A DNA stretch of 64,000 nucleotides from contig NZ_CP114287.1 of assembly GCF_027111295.1 (NCBI RefSeq), positions 4,278,001-4,342,000 on the forward strand, read 5' to 3'. This document shows, piece after piece, positions 61,175-64,000 of the stretch. The position numbers and the translations under genes were made by a program. The notes under the pieces were generated by a model, which was not told where the DNA came from, searched no databases, and worked only from the letters and a program-made list of their open reading frames with translations. Position 1 is the first letter of the stretch; each line of letters begins with the position of its first letter. Source of the stretch: Flavobacterium gelatinilyticum (GTDB lineage Bacteria; Bacteroidota; Bacteroidia; Flavobacteriales; Flavobacteriaceae).

Positions 61175-61735
61175 CTACAAATTCTCAATCTGAATGCGTT
61201 TTTTATCTTTTGACTGCTTAAACGAAGTAGGCGTAAAACCTGTAATTTTTTTAAACTGATTGCTTAAATGCGCTACATTGCTGTAATTGAGTAAATCGGC
61301 AATTTCGCTTAAAGAAAGTTCATTGTAAATAAGAAGTTCTTTTACTTTCTCGATTTTCTGGCTGATGAAATATTTTTCAATCGTCGTATTTTCGATTTCA
61401 GAAAACAAATTACTCAATGAATTATAATCCTGATTTAGATTTTCTACCAAATAATCAGACAGGTTGGTTTTTAGCTCGTTGTTTTTATGATGAACCAAAT
61501 CGACAATCAGATTTTTTATCTTTTCGATTGTTTTGCTTTTTTTATCATCGAGCAGATCAAAACCTAAATTTTGAAGATTTTGAAGTAATGTGTCTTTTTG
61601 ATCTTCTGTTATTTCGTTTTCTAATTCCACCTCGCCAAGTTCAACAGAAATAGTATGAAGTCCGAGCTTTTCAAACTCAGACTTCACAACCATTTTACAA
61701 CGGGCGCACACCATATTTTTGATGTAAAGCGTCAT
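61175..61735 (-). CDS. AraC-family regulator with N-terminal HMA-like metal sensor
   Basis: A 186-residue regulator. The first 60 residues resemble a heavy-metal-associated domain with MTLYIKNMVCARCKMVVKSEF (CxxC, Cys10 and Cys13), the middle is helical, and the C terminus holds an AraC-type double helix-turn-helix (IEKVKELLIYNELSLSEIADLLNYSNVAHLSNQFKKITGFTP). The combination suggests direct metal sensing, most likely copper given its neighbours. Its ATG is two bases after the DUF3347 stop, so it is in that transcript and likely activates the copper genes including its own operon. Confidence 0.9.
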   Translation of the reverse strand: MTLYIKNMVCARCKMVVKSEFEKLGLHTISVELGEVELENEITEDQKDTLLQNLQNLGFDLLDDKKSKTIEKIKNLIVDLVHHKNNELKTNLSDYLVENLNQDYNSLSNLFSEIENTTIEKYFISQKIEKVKELLIYNELSLSEIADLLNYSNVAHLSNQFKKITGFTPTSFKQSKDKKRIQIENL

Positions 61736-61736
61736 A

Positions 61737-62267
61737 TTACTTGATGGTTTCTACCACGTTTCCGCAAGTTAACATCGAAGAACCGTAATAAGGGTTTTTA
61801 ACCGCTTTTTCTTTGCTTAACCAGTCGGCATCGGCCATTGGGCAGTATTGCTTATAAACCGGCTGTTCCGGATTTGAAACCTTTATAAGATCGTACGTGT
61901 TTTTAGATAAGGATTTAAAAGACTCACGCTGTTTTTTAATATCCGTATTAGAGGATATGGCTTTTGCATCGGCAGTTAATTTTTTAACCACTTTCATCCA
62001 AACCGTATGTTCGTTACTCTTTAGCTTATCCATTTTTACAGCAGTAATAGCGGTTAATAAAGTTGCTGCTTTTGCCGAAGTTGTCTTGGCATCACTTTTA
62101 ATTAAGGCATCTTTTACGGCAAAATAATTATCGAAAACAGACTGCAGTTCGCTGGAAGCGAGAACTTCTTCGCTGTTTATTTTTGATTTCATTTCGTTTG
62201 CTGTAATCATGTTTACAGAAAATACTATGGTGATTGCTGCTAAAACAGCTTGTATTAAATTTTTCAT
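61737..62267 (-). CDS. DUF3347 protein, exported
   Basis: A 176-residue exported protein with signal peptide (1-23, ending ITAN) and a helical body (LQSVFDNYFAVKDALIKSDAKTTSAKAATLLTAI) followed by a metal-site-like end: CPMADADWLSKEKAVKNPYYGSSMLTCGNVV, with YCPMA and MLTCG supplying Cys and Met. This C-terminal signature also closes CusB-type efflux adaptors. It is probably a periplasmic copper-binding protein in the transcript with the HMA-AraC regulator. Confidence 0.88.
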   Translation of the reverse strand: MKNLIQAVLAAITIVFSVNMITANEMKSKINSEEVLASSELQSVFDNYFAVKDALIKSDAKTTSAKAATLLTAITAVKMDKLKSNEHTVWMKVVKKLTADAKAISSNTDIKKQRESFKSLSKNTYDLIKVSNPEQPVYKQYCPMADADWLSKEKAVKNPYYGSSMLTCGNVVETIK

Positions 62268-62359
62268 TGTATGTGTTTTTTATAAAAGGATTTTCCTTTA
62301 AGTTGTTGATTTTATAATAAAAACAGGTTTAAACCAAACCTATTTATGGCTGTTACAGA

Positions 62360-62749
62360 TTATGAATAGTATATTTTTGGAGGCAGCCAGATTGTGGTAA
62401 AACCATCAGAAAGACAGGTTTCATTGTAATAAGTAATAGGTTTTTCTATTGAAAAATTGAAACTGTTATTTTGTAAATTAAGATCGTTTGAAGCCGGAAT
62501 ACTCAATTGCAAAGATGAGGTTGTGCAGTTTGTATGTTTGCATTTTCCGTCGCAGTCGTGTTTTTTCTTCTTTGATTTTGAAGTTTCCTTGCAGCAGTTT
62601 TTCTTGCAGCAATCCATTTCTTTTTTTTCGGAAGCCGTTTTTTTATGCGAAACTTTTTCAGCATGATTCCCACAGGCATAACCGGAATTTGGAATCAGAA
62701 AGAAACCAATCATCAGAAAAAAGAATACTATGTGGATTTTTTTTGTCAA
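62360..62749 (-). CDS. Cys/Lys-rich exported protein of the copper cluster
   Basis: A 129-residue exported protein: a signal peptide (1-25), then a Lys/Cys-rich part (about 26-77) with CGNHAEK, MDCCKKNCCKE, HDCDGKCKHTNC, together nine Cys and several His, and a Cys-poor C-terminal part (about 78-129, ending IWLPPKIYYS). The spacing suggests metal binding, perhaps a periplasmic copper buffer. First gene of the copper transcript. I know no described family; it may be related to the small protein at 55.4 kb. Confidence 0.75.
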   Translation of the reverse strand: MTKKIHIVFFFLMIGFFLIPNSGYACGNHAEKVSHKKTASEKKEMDCCKKNCCKETSKSKKKKHDCDGKCKHTNCTTSSLQLSIPASNDLNLQNNSFNFSIEKPITYYNETCLSDGFTTIWLPPKIYYS

Positions 62750-62821
62750 AGGAAAAATTCGTTTGTTTTACAAATTTAGAGAAAAATACTCAGGCAGAAT
62801 GTTCTTTTAGGATTTCAATAA

Positions 62822-63655
62822 CTAAAGCTTTTTAAAATCCGTTGGCTTCATATTTCTTTTCTTTTTAAAATAATTCGTCAGATGGCTTTCATCAGTAAAA
62901 CCAAACTCGTACGCAATCTGTTTAATGGGCAGCTGATTATTCTGGAACCTTTTTTCGATCAGAGTAGTTCTTAAATTATGAATGTAATCGCGGTAGCTAA
63001 TGGCAAAAGTCCTTTTAAAATAAGCACTAAAATACGTTTGGGCAATATTAAAATGATCGGCAATTACTTTAATCTGAACCAGTTTAGGCTGATAAATGTT
63101 CTGATGAATATAATTGGCAATTTGTTCGTTATCGATATGCGTAGATTTCATTTGAAGATTCATACCACGAATCGTTTCTTTTATCAAACCAAAAATCGAG
63201 AGGATTTGATAAAAAACAATCGGCGAATTGGCAACGTCAATATATTCATCATATTTCGTAATGTTCTCGACCGTATTTCGTAAAATGGTTTTGCAAGGCT
63301 CATCAAACTTTAAAACCGTTTCCTTTAATATTTTGTCCCGCATAAAACTTTCGGGAGTATGAATAAGAAATTCGTCGCAGGTCAGGTTTTGTTTTGAATT
63401 AAAATAATTATCAGTGAATTTAATAAAAATAAAACGCGTACTTTTCTTTATATCAAAGTAATGCTCGTCATCCGGCGAAATCACAAACAAATCCCCCGCT
63501 TTATACGGCAGCAGGTTGTGGTTTATATGATGGATGCCGCTTCCTTTTTTAATATAGATGATTTCATAATAGGTATGAGAATGCGGAGGCAGATGAAATT
63601 TTTCTTCTTCAAACTCATCGAGCATAAGTGTTTTGAACTGATTTAGCTTCGGCAT
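62822..63655 (-). CDS. AraC-family transcriptional regulator with cupin sensor domain
   Basis: A 277-residue regulator. N terminus: a cupin fold with FHLPPHSHTYYEIIYIKKGSGIHHINHNLLPYKAGDLFVISPDDEHYF, the typical ligand-binding arm. C terminus: two helix-turn-helices, QPKLVQIKVIADHFNIAQTYFSAYFKRTFAISYRDYI and LPIKQIAYEFGFTDESHLTNYFKKKRNMKP. It is divergent from the MFS gene, 102 bases apart, and probably controls it. It is not close to metal-sensing folds, so it is likely separate from the copper genes. Confidence 0.94.
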   Translation of the reverse strand: MPKLNQFKTLMLDEFEEEKFHLPPHSHTYYEIIYIKKGSGIHHINHNLLPYKAGDLFVISPDDEHYFDIKKSTRFIFIKFTDNYFNSKQNLTCDEFLIHTPESFMRDKILKETVLKFDEPCKTILRNTVENITKYDEYIDVANSPIVFYQILSIFGLIKETIRGMNLQMKSTHIDNEQIANYIHQNIYQPKLVQIKVIADHFNIAQTYFSAYFKRTFAISYRDYIHNLRTTLIEKRFQNNQLPIKQIAYEFGFTDESHLTNYFKKKRNMKPTDFKKL

Positions 63656-63667
63656 AACATAAATTTA

Positions 63668-63688
63668 CAAATATATGTCGCAAATATA
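63668..63688 (-). promoter_or_regulatory. Two -7 boxes of the AraC gene
   Basis: The minus strand carries TATATTTG at 63681-63688 and again at 63668-63675; the latter is 12 bases before the ATG. Confidence 0.4.
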
Positions 63689-63713
63689 CAACTTATTTCT
63701 GCTGTGGCGGTTT

Positions 63714-63721
63714 TAAATTTG
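63714..63721 (+). promoter_or_regulatory. -7 box of the MFS gene
   Basis: TAAATTTG, 36 bases before the ATG at 63758. It lies within the divergent gap shared with the AraC gene. Confidence 0.4.
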
Positions 63722-63757
63722 CGGTGTAGAAAGTAATTCCCTTTCTCTTTTAATTAT

Positions 63758-64000
63758 ATGAAAAAAAGTCTTATTGCGTTGTCATTCGGAGGTTTAACAA
63801 TCGGTATAACCGAGTTTGTAATGATGGGTCTTCTTCCGGATATCGCTTCAGATATGAAAGTAAGCATTCCGGTTGCCGGATATTTAATTTCGGCATATGC
63901 CTTAGGAGTTGTAATAGGCGCTCCTTTATTAGTAATTCTTGGAAGAAATTTTCCACCCAAAAAAATGCTGTTAATTTTAGCCCTAATGTTAACCGTTTTT
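63758..64000 (+). CDS. MFS transporter, N-terminal part (cut by the window edge)
   Basis: The first 81 residues of a major-facilitator transporter. Seen: a first helix with LSFGGLTIGITEFVMMGLLPDIASDM, a motif typical of the DHA1 drug/sugar-efflux branch (AraJ/YdhP-like), a second helix PVAGYLISAYALGVVIGAPLL and the loop LGRNFPPKKMLL, which is the first cytosolic motif of MFS. The remaining ten helices lie beyond the window. Divergent AraC gene is the likely regulator; substrate unknown. Confidence 0.9.
   Translation, partial: MKKSLIALSFGGLTIGITEFVMMGLLPDIASDMKVSIPVAGYLISAYALGVVIGAPLLVILGRNFPPKKMLLILALMLTVF

Overview
The window is a piece of a Flavobacterium-like chromosome (Bacteroidota, Flavobacteriales). 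Four things support this: low GC; many promoter-like TAnnTTTG boxes (the Bacteroidota -7 element) a short way upstream of start codons; families typical of the phylum (outer-membrane beta-barrel receptor, GIN/DUF2807, DUF5683, WbqC, PspC with PadR, HMA-AraC regulators, PaiB-like FMN protein); and a recognisable flavobacterial housekeeping order, recF / TPR / ribH / mutL / rhomboid x2 / EEP phosphatase, then wbqC, lepB, dapB, DUF5683, parB, parA. I find no phage, no intact insertion sequence, no CRISPR array and one tRNA (Pro).

Layout. 0-4 kb: end of a probable MBOAT gene, ffh, folD and a CorA-type transporter with an unusual structured leader. 4-10 kb: a folded repeat element, an outer-membrane beta-barrel protein, then a small regulon (membrane protein, winged-helix regulator, DUF4173 protein) whose two promoters share one palindrome, then rluF. 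10.7-14 kb: an ABM monooxygenase and a cytochrome P450 divergent from an ArsR-type regulator, then an alpha/beta hydrolase. 14-23 kb: a cysteine-free member of the zinc-ribbon coiled-coil family next to Nif3/YqfO, a toxin-antitoxin locus whose YoeB-like toxin is frameshifted, lpxK, a hybrid histidine kinase, gap, lipA and an M48 peptidase. 23-33 kb: PH-domain protein, TonB, ECF sigma factor with a GT2 glycosyltransferase, PaiB-like, GNAT, murB, a decayed pseudogene, a GT4 glycosyltransferase, DUF2461 and recF. 33-45 kb: the conserved core block from ribH to parA. 45-54.6 kb: a DUF3999/DUF2339 membrane pair, tRNA-Pro, trxB and a PadR-PspC-GIN-GIN envelope module. 54.8-64 kb: DUF4442, small Cys/Lys-rich secreted proteins and a copper-handling cluster (Cys-rich protein, DUF3347, HMA-AraC regulator, CopA-type P-ATPase, multicopper oxidase with a probable beta-barrel tail), ending with an AraC regulator divergent from an MFS transporter cut by the window edge.

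How the genes work together. In the copper cluster, cytosolic Cu(I) would be pumped out by the P-ATPase and oxidised by the Met-rich multicopper oxidase, with DUF3347 and Cys-rich proteins as likely periplasmic binders and the HMA-AraC protein as likely sensor. PadR probably governs the PspC/GIN genes. The P450 and ABM genes probably form a small catabolic or detoxification unit under the ArsR-type regulator.

The least explained structure is between genes. At least six intergenic gaps carry short runs of degenerate 7-bp words, a different word set at different sites, and one gap uses 8-bp words. Several are arranged as inverted repeats, including a perfect 19-bp pair. Two further folded elements of about 90-115 bp look like members of dispersed palindromic repeat families. 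Function calls rest on motif recognition from the translated sequence; no database search was run.
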